DNA of 64,000 nt. Origin: Pseudoalteromonas xiamenensis. GTDB taxonomy: Bacteria > Pseudomonadota > Gammaproteobacteria > Enterobacterales > Alteromonadaceae. Position 1 is the first letter of the stretch. Every line of letters starts with the position of its first letter. Shown in pieces: positions 1 through 8,333 of the stretch. The notes under the pieces were generated by a model that was not told where the DNA came from, ran no database searches, and saw only the letters and a program-made list of their open reading frames with translations. The position numbers and the translations under genes are program-made. Where the stretch lies: the NCBI RefSeq assembly GCF_042431545.1, contig NZ_JBHLYX010000001.1. One strand, written 5' to 3'.

Positions 1-843
1 ACCCTTCACTTTGGACGAGCGAGTGAGCGTTGTTTTGTCAGTGCGCCAACATTAAGTCGACAGATAAAACAGCTCGAAGAAGAAGTGGGCGGGGCGCTTT
101 TTTATCGTGATAACCGAAGCGTGAAACTTACCGCTATGGGTAAAGCATTTGTTGGCTATGCAAAATCGACGCTGTCAAACTGGCAACACTTTAAGAATGA
201 ATGTTTAGACGAGTCAGCCCCTTTGACTGGTAAGCTCCATTTATTCTGCTCGGTAACGGCGACCTATAGTTTCGTTTATGAACTCGTGTCTAAATTTAGA
301 GCTAAACATACTGAAGTCGAGTTACATTTAACAACAGGCGACCCGGCACAATCGATAACACGAGTTCAAGAGGACAAGACTGACATCGCGGTGGCGGTTA
401 AGCCAGCCACATTAGCCGAAAATTTAAGTTTTCAAAGGCTAGGTCGCTCTCCACTTAGGCTAATAGCACCAAAGGTGAGTTGTCCTGTACAACAACGACT
501 TGAGGAAGGCGCGCCGGTCAATGAATTAGCATTTATTGTTTCCGAACAAGGTGTGCTTAAAACTCGGTTCGAGGCATGGGCTAAAAAGCGCCAATTTGTT
601 CCCACTGTTTACGCGTACGTTGCCGGTCATGAAGCGTTAGTGTCACTCGTCAGTCTGGGATTTGGACTGGCCGTTGTGCCAGAGGTTGTGTTGGAGCAGA
701 GCCCATTTAAAGAGAAGGTTAGCATTTTGCCGGTTGAGGATTTAGGACACATTGATATTGGCTTGGTTGCCCAGAAGCGTCGAGTGAACGAGTCCATCGT
801 GTCGGCTTTTTGGTCCTGCAGCGAGGAAATATTTGGTTCATAA
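1..843 (+). CDS. ilvY: LysR-family regulator IlvY, 5' end missing
   Basis: Transcriptional activator of ilvC (acetohydroxyacid isomeroreductase) in branched-chain amino acid synthesis. The reading frame is open from base 1, so the gene begins upstream of the window. The first visible residues are the second half of the LysR helix-turn-helix (SAPTLSRQIKQLEEEVG), followed by the effector-binding domain. From memory it matches E. coli IlvY over long stretches: GKLHLFCSVTATYS, LTTGDPAQSI, GHEALVSLVSLGFGLAVVPEVVLE and the ending AQKRRVNESIVSAFW. About 280 residues are present of an expected 295-300. In relatives the divergent partner is ilvC, which would lie outside the window. Acetolactate/acetohydroxybutyrate are the known inducers of the family. 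Confidence 0.93.
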   Translation, partial: TLHFGRASERCFVSAPTLSRQIKQLEEEVGGALFYRDNRSVKLTAMGKAFVGYAKSTLSNWQHFKNECLDESAPLTGKLHLFCSVTATYSFVYELVSKFRAKHTEVELHLTTGDPAQSITRVQEDKTDIAVAVKPATLAENLSFQRLGRSPLRLIAPKVSCPVQQRLEEGAPVNELAFIVSEQGVLKTRFEAWAKKRQFVPTVYAYVAGHEALVSLVSLGFGLAVVPEVVLEQSPFKEKVSILPVEDLGHIDIGLVAQKRRVNESIVSAFWSCSEEIFGS

Positions 844-903
844 AGCCAGTATTCAGTCAGCGAAAGTACACTGAGTTGAAAATAATTCAAATGAGTGTGC
901 GTT

Positions 904-1587
904 ATGACTAAAATTTTGTTTAATGAAAACAACACTGATGTGTTTAATCAATACAGCGCGTATCTAGCACGTTATGGGTTTGAAACATCTCAGCTTGTGG
1001 ACCTGCAAGATTGGCAGCAATATTCCAACGCATCAATTGTAATCATCGACGGTGAAATTAAAGATCTCACTAAATGTTTGCCAGAAATACGTGGCCATTA
1101 CCAAGGCGGGATCGTCGTTTCGACAAAAGAAAGTGACGATGCAACGCAAATAATAAGTTTAGAGCTGGGTGCCGATGATGTTGTCGCTCGCAGTGCTAAA
1201 CCTCGTATGGTGGCTGCAAAATTGAACGCACTCTTACGACGCATCAAATCTTCTGAAACAACCTTTGATTCAGGCAATGAAACTATTCAGATCGGTGGTT
1301 TAGTTGTCAATAAAATAAGCCGCAAAATAGAGCTAAATGGACTGCGAGTAGGGCTCACCAGTCACGAATTTGAATTGCTTGTGATGCTTGCTCAAAACGC
1401 GGGTCGCGTCGTTGATAGAAACACACTGTTTGAACAGATCTTAGGTCGTCCATATGATGGACTTGGCCGCAGTATTGACGTGCGAGTGTCGAAGCTTCGC
1501 AAAAAATTAGGGGACAATGAAACCAGTCCTGAAATGATAAAAACGGTTTGGAAACAAGGCTATTGTCTGATCCCAGATGCCTTCTAG
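904..1587 (+). CDS. OmpR-family response regulator with altered acidic pocket (orphan)
   Basis: A 227-residue protein with an N-terminal receiver-like domain (about 1-115) and a C-terminal winged helix (about 128-225, ending KTVWKQGYCLIPDAF). ATG at 904 is preferred over GTG at 895 because it begins directly at the first beta strand. Asp49 (IVIIDGE) fits the phosphoacceptor, and the switch Ser/Thr (VVSTKES) and Lys-Pro (SAKP) are present. Where family members have an acidic pair (E-D), this protein reads E8-N9-N10, so metal binding is probably weakened. No histidine kinase is adjacent. The C-terminal half resembles the RstA-like regulator at 8334-9038, so the two may be paralogues. Targets are unknown. 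Confidence 0.85.
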   Translation: MTKILFNENNTDVFNQYSAYLARYGFETSQLVDLQDWQQYSNASIVIIDGEIKDLTKCLPEIRGHYQGGIVVSTKESDDATQIISLELGADDVVARSAKPRMVAAKLNALLRRIKSSETTFDSGNETIQIGGLVVNKISRKIELNGLRVGLTSHEFELLVMLAQNAGRVVDRNTLFEQILGRPYDGLGRSIDVRVSKLRKKLGDNETSPEMIKTVWKQGYCLIPDAF

Positions 1588-1798
1588 TTGTCGATATTAT
1601 TCAACTGCAAAAGGAACAACGTTCAAGTAGTTCCTTTCCTCTTTCTGACTACCTCTCATTGTTGTGCAAAAGTCCCTTTCAATCCTTAAAAGAATAAATG
1701 GGAAGTAAAGTACGCTATGCTTTGCTCGCAAACATTTCGAATCGTATCTCGCGTAATTTTTACAATTTTTAACGATTTCGAATAAAGAGATAAAGCTT
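1588..1798. other. Intergenic region without a supported gene
   Basis: This AT-rich stretch follows the orphan regulator. I see no terminator with a clear stem and U-run directly after its stop codon. A minus-strand open frame exists here, but it has no Shine-Dalgarno sequence or recognisable protein, so it is not called. Confidence 0.5.
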
Positions 1799-1906
1799 AT
1801 GCATGAACATGCAGACAAGGATTTGGATTTGGATTTGGGTTTGGAGGAAATAGGCTGGCGACGGGCATTGCCAGCCTATAAAGGGAGAGTAGGCTCCCAA
1901 TTTTAA
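1799..1906 (+). CDS. possible 35-residue small protein
   Basis: ATG at 1799 opens a 35-codon frame ending TAA at 1904-1906. A purine-rich AAAGAG lies about nine bases upstream. The middle of the frame is the GGATTT hexamer repeat, translated as DLDLDLGL, followed by EEIGWRRALPAYKGRVG. The 3' half also forms the two hairpins at 1851-1898. I recognise no family. It could equally be a repeat-bearing leader or a non-coding stretch. Confidence 0.25.
   Translation: MHEHADKDLDLDLGLEEIGWRRALPAYKGRVGSQF
1819..1845 (+). repeat. GGATTT hexamer tandem repeat, about 4.5 copies
   Basis: Three exact GGATTT units, then GGGTTT, then GGA, back to back. The unit length is a multiple of three, so copy-number change would keep any reading frame through it open. 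It lies inside the possible 35-residue frame. Confidence 0.7.
1851..1898 (-). terminator. two consecutive hairpins downstream of the minus-strand small gene
   Basis: A 9-bp perfect inverted repeat (TAGGCTGGC at 1851-1859 with GCCAGCCTA at 1870-1878) lies next to a 5-bp stem (1883-1887 with 1894-1898). Read on the minus strand, the small stem is followed by TTTAT and comes first after the stop at 1910. U-runs are weak, so termination is plausible but not certain. Confidence 0.45.
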
Positions 1907-1909
1907 AAA

Positions 1910-2194
1910 CTAGTGAACTGGATAACGTGCTTTGCGATGAAAACCAAGTTCATTTAACGTTGTAAGAATCGCAGGATCATCCAATCTTTCTGGTGTATCA
2001 GCGTCTCTTAAAAAGTGGTCTTTCGGTACCGCATGCAAGTCGAGCATTTTGTGGAATAACACGTTGCGTATGTCTAGCGCTGTCATTCCATTATCCTGAA
2101 GAAGGTCTAGCTGCTTTTGAATATCCGTGAACGGACTTGCTTTTACATCATCTACAACTGCGGTCAATGATAAAGTTGATTTACTTTTAAACAT
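1910..2194 (-). CDS. hypothetical protein, 94 residues
   Basis: A small soluble protein with no signal peptide or membrane segment. The start at 2194 is chosen because AAGGGGG lies a few bases upstream, whereas the longer frame to 2296 has no ribosome site. It begins MFKSKSTLSLTAVVDDVKAS and is rich in charged and leucine residues, probably mostly helical (FTDIQKQLDLLQDNGMTALD). The C terminus is GFHRKARYPVH. I do not recognise the family. It is monocistronic, with the hairpins at 1851-1898 downstream. Confidence 0.65.
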   Translation of the reverse strand: MFKSKSTLSLTAVVDDVKASPFTDIQKQLDLLQDNGMTALDIRNVLFHKMLDLHAVPKDHFLRDADTPERLDDPAILTTLNELGFHRKARYPVH

Positions 2195-2432
2195 TGCTGC
2201 CCCCTTACATGTGAATTCGACTGAATACGTAGGAATGAGTTCCGATAAGAAGAAAATTGATTTCTGTTTTAAAAATCGAGACTTACATGCCTTCAATAAG
2301 TTTAGTTTACTCTGTTTAGTCTGAGAATTGCCAATTTCGATGTAAAGGTTTGTAAATCAACTTGCAATCATTTTCTGTTTTAGAAACGCTGATTTTTTAA
2401 ACGGTTAAATGTAACGTGTTGAGTGTGAAATG

Positions 2433-2472
2433 AAAATTGTTCTCAGTACCCATCGCGGGTCTGAGAACAATT
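2433..2472 (-). terminator. intrinsic terminator of the Kef-type antiporter gene
   Basis: Ten-base arms TTGTTCTCAG (2437-2446) and CTGAGAACAA (2461-2470) flank a loop that can itself pair ACCC with GGGT. On the minus strand the stem is followed by TTTTCATTT. Confidence 0.8.
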
Positions 2473-2479
2473 GTTTACG

Positions 2480-4051
2480 TTAACTAAAAAGTTTTTGTTT
2501 AACGTGTTCGGCGAAACCACTACCTGCCTCTAGGTAGAAGTTGTAAGTCGAATCAACACCCAAGTCTTCAAGTTCCTTTTGTTGATCTGGATAGTTTGCA
2601 ATAGCGGTTACTTGTCCCCCAAACCCAGAGGCTTTGAGCTGTTCTAGGGCAAACAAGTTCTGGTTATGTTTAGGCATAGCCAACATGACCATTTCAACAC
2701 TGGAGTGATTAATTCGTTGCCAAAAGTCAGGGTCGGTTGCATCGGCAACAATTACTCTACGCCCGCGCTCGGTATGTTTACTTACAACTTCTGCACTAAT
2801 GTCTACGCCAGTTATCAGGCCTGGATGACTTTGTTCTATGGTTTCATACGCCCCTGTACCCACACGACCCATACCGAAAATCAGTACCTTTGCTTTTGGT
2901 AAACTGACGTTCATTTCTTCTTCTAATCGAGTGTCTGACTCAAACTTAAGTAACCAGTTTTCAATTTTGACGTATATATCGTTGGAACGTTTGTTAAGCG
3001 GAGAAGCAATGATAAAGGTGATGGACACGGCGATTGCAACGACGGCAAGCCACTCGCTTGTAATCAGATTTCCAGTTGCCGCAACGGCACACACAATGAG
3101 TCCGAACTCAGAGTAATTCGCAAGCGAAAATGAACTGAGTAGCGACGTACGTGCACGAAGATTAAAGATATTCATGAAGCCATAATAAATCGCGACTTTG
3201 ATTGGTAATACAAGGACTAACAACACGGCTACCATCAGCGCTTCCCAACTCATGTGGGCGTTCAAGCCAATGTTTAAGAAAAACCCAACAAGTAAAATGT
3301 CTTTCACATTGAGTAAAGATTTTGAGAGTTCACCCGCTTTCTTATGTGGCGCGAAAATCATACCTATGATGAGCGCGCCTAAATCACCTTTGAGTCCGGC
3401 AAATTCGAAGGCATGGTAGCCAAGTACAAGCGCAAAGAAAAAGCCGAAAAGCGGAAGCAATTCACCGTGCTTAGAGCGATTTAAGATCCAAAACATGACT
3501 GGGCGTACGAGCGGCAATCCAATCAAAAGCGCGAGTGCCCAAATATTAGGGGTTTTACCGGTGCTTACCGCAAGGAAAATCACCGCAAAAATATCCTGCA
3601 TAACAAGAATGCCGATTGCGATTTTGCCATGGAAACTATTCATTTCACCGCGTTCTTCTAAAACCTTTACGGCAAAAACGGTGCTAGAAAAACTAAATGC
3701 GAATCCGATTAACGCAGCACTTTGCCAGCTCAACTCAGTAAACAAAGGCAAACTCAACGATGCGAGCATTAAGCTTAGGCTCGTGAACAGGAAGGTACTC
3801 ACGATAATGTGTAATGTCGCAGGTGCCCAGACCTGTAATTTGGTCAAGGTACCAACTTTCAATTTGAGGCCGATACTGAATAACAGTAACGTGACACCAA
3901 GATCAGCGAGTTGTGACAGCAACGGGGTTGAGCTATACCCTAAGCCGTTTAATAAAAAACCTGCGATAAGAAACCCGATGAGAGGGGGTAATTTCAGCTG
4001 GTAAACCGAGAAGCCGCAGAGGAACGCGACAGCGAAGAACAAGAGTTCCAT
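2480..4051 (-). CDS. Kef/YbaL-type monovalent cation:proton antiporter (CPA2) with TrkA-N domain
   Basis: A 523-residue inner-membrane antiporter. Roughly 12 hydrophobic segments occupy residues 1-385, starting MELLFFAVAFLCGFSVYQLKLPPLIGFLIAGFLL, which is typical of the Na+/H+ exchanger fold. A cytosolic Rossmann RCK/TrkA-N domain follows at about 405-520, with the nucleotide-binding glycine motif GMGRVGTGA. Unlike TrkA it has no recognisable C-terminal TrkA-C domain. It most likely exchanges K+ or Na+ for protons under control of a nucleotide bound to the RCK domain. AAGG sits five bases before the ATG. The gene stands alone with its own terminator. KefB, KefC and YbaL cannot be told apart by reading, so no symbol is given. 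Confidence 0.85.
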   Translation of the reverse strand: MELLFFAVAFLCGFSVYQLKLPPLIGFLIAGFLLNGLGYSSTPLLSQLADLGVTLLLFSIGLKLKVGTLTKLQVWAPATLHIIVSTFLFTSLSLMLASLSLPLFTELSWQSAALIGFAFSFSSTVFAVKVLEERGEMNSFHGKIAIGILVMQDIFAVIFLAVSTGKTPNIWALALLIGLPLVRPVMFWILNRSKHGELLPLFGFFFALVLGYHAFEFAGLKGDLGALIIGMIFAPHKKAGELSKSLLNVKDILLVGFFLNIGLNAHMSWEALMVAVLLVLVLPIKVAIYYGFMNIFNLRARTSLLSSFSLANYSEFGLIVCAVAATGNLITSEWLAVVAIAVSITFIIASPLNKRSNDIYVKIENWLLKFESDTRLEEEMNVSLPKAKVLIFGMGRVGTGAYETIEQSHPGLITGVDISAEVVSKHTERGRRVIVADATDPDFWQRINHSSVEMVMLAMPKHNQNLFALEQLKASGFGGQVTAIANYPDQQKELEDLGVDSTYNFYLEAGSGFAEHVKQKLFS

Positions 4052-4244
4052 AAGCCTTCCAAAGTAAATATTCCTTTGGTCAGTGTATCAAAACTATTTG
4101 ATATATAAATTATATTCTCGTCTTAATTGATGAGCATTTGTTCAGAATGTTTACTTTGATGTAACGAACAGCAAATTTTCGCTGACAAGCCAGAAAAAAT
4201 GTGGTTAAGATGCAGTGAAAGGAACATTCTCGATAGGAGAGACG

Positions 4245-4988
4245 ATGTTTAGAAAAGTACTCGCATCAGTTGGTATCGGTGCGGCGAAAGTAGATACGAT
4301 ATTAGAAACGGAACATTTACACCCTGGTCAAAAGTTTCAAGCGAAAATCCACATCATTGGTGGAAACGTAGCACAAGATATTTCCGGTCTACAGTTAGCC
4401 CTGATGACAAAAGTGAAAGTAGAGGGCGATGATGGCAGTTATTTTATAAACCACGTCATTGACAAATGGCGCATTGCAGAACAATTTACGATTGCACCCG
4501 GTGAAACGAAAATTGTCCCATTCGAAGCTCGCTTACACTCAGAAACACCTATTACTGAATTACCCACGGGTTTTAACCAAACGCATGTATGGTTAGAAAC
4601 CGGACTTGATATTGATTTGGCAATGGACCCATCAGATAGAGACTACCTTCATATTTATCCAAATGATGCGGTCAAAACGTGTTTAATGGCAATGGAGAAG
4701 TTGGGTTTTGCCTTGGTAAAAGCCGACGTTGAAAAAGGTTTTCTTAACGCGAGTAATTTCCACTCTGTCTCAGGTTGTTATCAAGAGCTTGAGTTTAGGC
4801 CTCAAACGCGCTCAATGTTTGGGATCCAAGAAGTGGAATTGTCATTTGTTCCCGAAACACATCAAACCCATGTTCTGATTGAACTGGATAGAGCATTTCG
4901 TGGCGACGGTTATGTTGATCTCACCATAGAACATGATCAGGTCAATTTGTCGCAGTTATGCGACCAGCTGGAACGGCTATTCGCCTAG
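4245..4988 (+). CDS. Spo0M-family sporulation-control-like protein
   Basis: A 247-residue cytosolic protein of the Spo0M family, which has an arrestin-like N-terminal beta-sandwich. The opening MFRKVLASVGIGAAKVDT, the HPGQKFQAKIHIIGGN segment and the PFEARLHSETPIT stretch are typical. The start at 4245 has AGGAGAG five bases upstream, so the longer frame from 4215 is rejected. In Bacillus the protein modulates the sporulation phosphorelay. Its role in non-sporulating gammaproteobacteria is unknown, and a scaffold role is only inference. It is followed within 45 bases by elaA with a terminator between them. Confidence 0.85.
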   Translation: MFRKVLASVGIGAAKVDTILETEHLHPGQKFQAKIHIIGGNVAQDISGLQLALMTKVKVEGDDGSYFINHVIDKWRIAEQFTIAPGETKIVPFEARLHSETPITELPTGFNQTHVWLETGLDIDLAMDPSDRDYLHIYPNDAVKTCLMAMEKLGFALVKADVEKGFLNASNFHSVSGCYQELEFRPQTRSMFGIQEVELSFVPETHQTHVLIELDRAFRGDGYVDLTIEHDQVNLSQLCDQLERLFA

Positions 4989-4995
4989 TATCTTC

Positions 4996-5020
4996 AAGCC
5001 CAGCATCCGCTGGGCTTTTT
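4996..5020 (+). terminator. intrinsic terminator after spo0M-like gene
   Basis: GCCCAGC (4998-5004) pairs with GCTGGGC (5009-5015) and is followed by TTTTT. It lies entirely between the spo0M-like stop and the elaA start. Confidence 0.9.
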
Positions 5021-5032
5021 CTTGGAGTAGAC

Positions 5033-5482
5033 ATGCAAACTATAATAACGAAATCCTTTTGTGAACTATCACTAGATGAACTTTATGAAGTGTTAAAGCT
5101 GCGTGTGGATGTTTTCGTCGTGGAACAAAACTGCCCGTATCCGGAGCTCGACTCGGTAGATAGAGAGACGGAAACTCAACACGTGATGATATGGGAAAAC
5201 AGCAAGCTTAGTGCATATGCGCGCTGCTATCGCAAAAAAGACAATACCTTCGCTATTGGCCGAGTTGTCGTTGCTGTTGAGGCTCGCGGAAGAGGGTTAG
5301 CTCAGAAGATCATGGATGAGGCGTTGTCTGTGTGCAAAAACCAAGAGGGTGTTACTTGCTGCTTTTTAAGTGCGCAGGTGTATTTAAAGGGGTTTTATGC
5401 ATCCTATGGATTTATGGAAGTTGGCGAGGAATACTTAGAAGATGGAATTCCTCACCAAGATATGTCACTTACAGTGAGTTGA
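5033..5482 (+). CDS. elaA: ElaA-family GNAT N-acetyltransferase
   Basis: A 149-residue acetyl-CoA-dependent acyltransferase of the ElaA branch. It shows the conserved LRVDVFVVEQNCPYPELDSVD block near residues 23-42, the acetyl-CoA loop RVVVAVEARGRGLAQKIM (motif A, R-G-R-G-L-A) near 82-99, and the C-terminal FYASYGFMEVGEEYLEDGIPHQDM. ATG at 5033 follows GGAG and sits just after a terminator, so upstream in-frame codons are not used. The 3' end overlaps the convergent NSS transporter gene by 14 bases. The substrate is not known for the family. Confidence 0.9.
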   Translation: MQTIITKSFCELSLDELYEVLKLRVDVFVVEQNCPYPELDSVDRETETQHVMIWENSKLSAYARCYRKKDNTFAIGRVVVAVEARGRGLAQKIMDEALSVCKNQEGVTCCFLSAQVYLKGFYASYGFMEVGEEYLEDGIPHQDMSLTVS

Positions 5483-6809
5483 AAAACACCAGCGCAATGG
5501 CAATTGGACATACAAACTTTATGTACCATGGCCATATTTTCCAAAACACACTGTGTTCAACGTCGCCATAGCCCATTTGTATTTCAGTCAGGAGTTTATG
5601 GCGGCTCCACATCCAACCAACAAATATACAACACAGCATGCCAATTAACGGTTGACCGAATTGTGTGGTTAGTGAAATTACAAAACCAAATAACGCACTG
5701 AAGTTAAAAACAATGACAAAGCTGATAATGGAGATTAGGCCACCAATAATCCATGTGGCTTGCAGTCTATTCATACCGAAGTTTTCAACCGTATAGCTCA
5801 CAGGCGCTTCTAGCATGGAAATCGATGACGTGAGGGCTGCAATGCTCATCAACGCAAAGAAGGCCAATGCCACGAGATAGCCGATATCGCCCATGCTATT
5901 GAAAAGAGCGGGTAACACTTGGAAAACAAGCGTGTCTTCTGAAAGCAACGCGCCAGTTTCTGAGAAAATTTGCACGCCTTGCTCTTGGGCAACATACATT
6001 GCAGGAATGATAAGCAGACCTGCAACAAAAGCAATTAACACATCAATTAGGGTGACGTAAGCACCAAGCGAAACGAGGTTTTCTTGTTTTGAAATATATG
6101 AACCATAAATGATCATCACCGACGTACCAAGCGACAGCGAGAAAAACGCTTGCCCTAACGCGCTTACGAGTAGATCTGGATTCAAAATTTGTGAAAAGTC
6201 TGGCACCAAATACGCTTTAAGGCCCGCCTCTGCGCCATCTTGTGTAAGCACATAAGCGATGAGTGCGGCTAAAATACCAAGGAGTGCCGGCATCAAACGC
6301 TTAGACCATTTTTCAATACCATTTTCAACACCTTTACTGATAATGGCGATAGTCATCATGATAAAGATTGCAGTGAAAATAAGGTCACGACCTAAAGATT
6401 GAGTATTTAGCCACGTTGCAGTCGCTGATAATTGTGAAATTTCGGCAATTGGGGAAAGTGTGGCAGACAACATCCAGCCTGCGACAATCGCGTAAAAACT
6501 TAAAATCAAGCCTGCACAAATGATACCGCCGAAGCCAACAACAAAAGCGGCTTTAGGTTGATTTGGCGCGATTTTTTTCAAAGATGATACTGCATTGGCT
6601 TGTCCATGACGACCAATCACTAGCTCTGCCATTAAAGCAGGATAGGCAAGACAGAATGCAAGGACGAGATACACCAAAACAAACGCAGCACCACCGTTAC
6701 TCGCTGTTTGCGTTGGGAAGCCCCAAATATTGCCAAGACCAACAGCGGAGCCCGCTGCTGCCATAATAAAACCAAAGCGAGAGCTGAACTCTCCGCGTAC
6801 ACTACTCAT
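5469..6809 (-). CDS. sodium:neurotransmitter symporter (NSS) family transporter
   Basis: A 446-residue inner-membrane Na+-coupled transporter of the LeuT fold. The first helix carries the family signature FSSRFGFIMAAAGSAVGLGNIWGFP (unwound GLGNIWGFP region, Na+/substrate site) at about residues 7-32. About eleven hydrophobic segments follow, consistent with the short bacterial type. A repeated signature is seen in GQAFFSLSLGTSVMIIYGSY. Substrates in bacteria are usually amino acids such as tryptophan, leucine or tyrosine, but the sequence does not decide. It lies about 205 bases downstream of the RstB-like kinase gene on the same strand and probably has its own promoter there. It overlaps elaA tail to tail. 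Confidence 0.9.
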   Translation of the reverse strand: MSSVRGEFSSRFGFIMAAAGSAVGLGNIWGFPTQTASNGGAAFVLVYLVLAFCLAYPALMAELVIGRHGQANAVSSLKKIAPNQPKAAFVVGFGGIICAGLILSFYAIVAGWMLSATLSPIAEISQLSATATWLNTQSLGRDLIFTAIFIMMTIAIISKGVENGIEKWSKRLMPALLGILAALIAYVLTQDGAEAGLKAYLVPDFSQILNPDLLVSALGQAFFSLSLGTSVMIIYGSYISKQENLVSLGAYVTLIDVLIAFVAGLLIIPAMYVAQEQGVQIFSETGALLSEDTLVFQVLPALFNSMGDIGYLVALAFFALMSIAALTSSISMLEAPVSYTVENFGMNRLQATWIIGGLISIISFVIVFNFSALFGFVISLTTQFGQPLIGMLCCIFVGWMWSRHKLLTEIQMGYGDVEHSVFWKIWPWYIKFVCPIAIALVFFNSL

Positions 6810-7014
6810 ATTATTATATTTCTCAAATTCCTAACTGCGCCCACAATCTACTGGAAAAAAACGCAAATAAAAAGGCTTATTTTGTTTGATCTAAAGCAAC
6901 GCGAGAGGCAAAAAATCGCTGTAAAGCAAGCTTTAACGCTAATTTGACTTAATGTCTAATTTAACTATTTAAAATCATTATGTTAGTGTCCATTGTATGT
7001 CTGTACTGCGAATT

Positions 7015-8316
7015 TTACAGTTTTCGAACAGGCTTCAATGGAAATGAAAAAACAAACTTGGCTCCGAGTAATTCATCGCTTTGTCCTACCGACACATCGC
7101 CATGATGCCAATCCGCAACCTTGGCAACGATTGCAAGTCCAAGTCCATAGCTTTGTCCCTCGCGATTTCGATGAGTTTGTTCCCGATAAAACGGCTTAAA
7201 CACTTGCGCCCAATTTTCTTTCGCAATCCCTTGACCGTCATCTTCAACGGTAATAAAAATTTGGTTATCTTTGATAAACGCGCTCAGCAAAATATGTTCT
7301 TTGGCAAAATCACAGGCGTTGCTGATTAAGTTACCTATTGCACGAGCAAGCCAATGCAAATCAGCGACAATGGGAAAGTTTACTGGGCAGCTTACTTTGA
7401 TTTGTACATGTCGTTCTTTTGCTTTTGGCATGAGTTGGTCGGCCAATGAAGTAAGATAAGGGCGAAGCGCCGTTTCTTCGAAATTTAACGCTTGTGCCTT
7501 TTGTTCAAGCGTTGCGAATGAAAGGTAACTTTTTAGCATCGCTTCCATTTGATCTAAATCGTTCTCCATTCGTGTTAGATAGGATTGTGCCTCATCTAAA
7601 CTTTCTGCGTCTTGCGCCGCATCGACACCAAAACGTAAACAAGCAACGGGCGTGCGGATGTCATGGGAGAGACTAGACGCCATCAACTTGTTTTCGGCCA
7701 GCAGTTTTTCGATTTGATTTGCCATGCGATTAAAGGTGAGTTCAACATCCTTAATGTACGTAAAATGGTTTACTTCGATACGTGCAGAGAGATCACCGGA
7801 TGCAAATCGTTTTGCAACGTTGGTCAAGGCCGTGAGTCGCTTAGCAAGTGGTGAGAGGATGAACCACATAAACAGGCAGACACCCGCGTAGAATAGGAGA
7901 GTGAGTGCCATGTCGCTGCGTTCACTGGTGTCTTCTACTTTATCCAAACGAAATTCAAGATAATCAGGTAATAAATCTGGTGTACTTTTCAATAGGTAGA
8001 AACCAGCTTGATCTTCAAGGATTAACCCTTCAGGGTCGAGCATTGCCGTTTTGAGTTCTTTAGGTAGCGCGAGAGTAGCACCTTCCTTTAAGCGTATGTC
8101 GATATCGAATTCATTTGCTAAGGCGGCTGCCGTTTTCGCGCGAAGAGCACTTGGAAGGGTGGAAACATGCGTGGCGACACCTGCCGCAATTTTACTTTCC
8201 CAAGCGAAACGGTCTTCAACTTCTAATGTTGTCTGGCTAAAACTGTCGATAAGCCAGCCCAAAATCACCAGCGACAATATCGCGCTGGCGAGCAAATAAA
8301 GATAGAGCTTACGCAA
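7015..8316 (-). CDS. RstB-like sensor histidine kinase
   Basis: A 433-residue membrane sensor kinase. There is one hydrophobic segment at about 5-22 and another at about 140-160, enclosing a periplasmic domain of about 115 residues. HAMP follows (about 160-212), then the H-box SLSHDIRTPVACLRFG with His near 218, then the ATPase with N-box GNLISNACDF, EDDGQGIA and YGLGLAIV. The start is TTG at 8316 with GGAG seven bases upstream, and no better ATG is present. It is the last gene of the minus-strand operon mipA-like - DUF3019 - response regulator - kinase, with 17 bases separating it from the regulator. The resemblance is to RstB. The stimulus is unknown, but the neighbours point to the cell envelope. 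Confidence 0.9.
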   Translation of the reverse strand: MRKLYLYLLASAILSLVILGWLIDSFSQTTLEVEDRFAWESKIAAGVATHVSTLPSALRAKTAAALANEFDIDIRLKEGATLALPKELKTAMLDPEGLILEDQAGFYLLKSTPDLLPDYLEFRLDKVEDTSERSDMALTLLFYAGVCLFMWFILSPLAKRLTALTNVAKRFASGDLSARIEVNHFTYIKDVELTFNRMANQIEKLLAENKLMASSLSHDIRTPVACLRFGVDAAQDAESLDEAQSYLTRMENDLDQMEAMLKSYLSFATLEQKAQALNFEETALRPYLTSLADQLMPKAKERHVQIKVSCPVNFPIVADLHWLARAIGNLISNACDFAKEHILLSAFIKDNQIFITVEDDGQGIAKENWAQVFKPFYREQTHRNREGQSYGLGLAIVAKVADWHHGDVSVGQSDELLGAKFVFSFPLKPVRKL

Positions 8317-8333
8317 TCAACTGCTCCACACCG

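Noticed and set aside
627..935. A 102-codon minus-strand open frame over the ilvY 3' end
   Set aside because: It lies antisense to the clearly conserved IlvY effector domain.
1597..1818. A 73-codon minus-strand open frame
   Set aside because: No Shine-Dalgarno sequence, unusual composition and no recognisable family.
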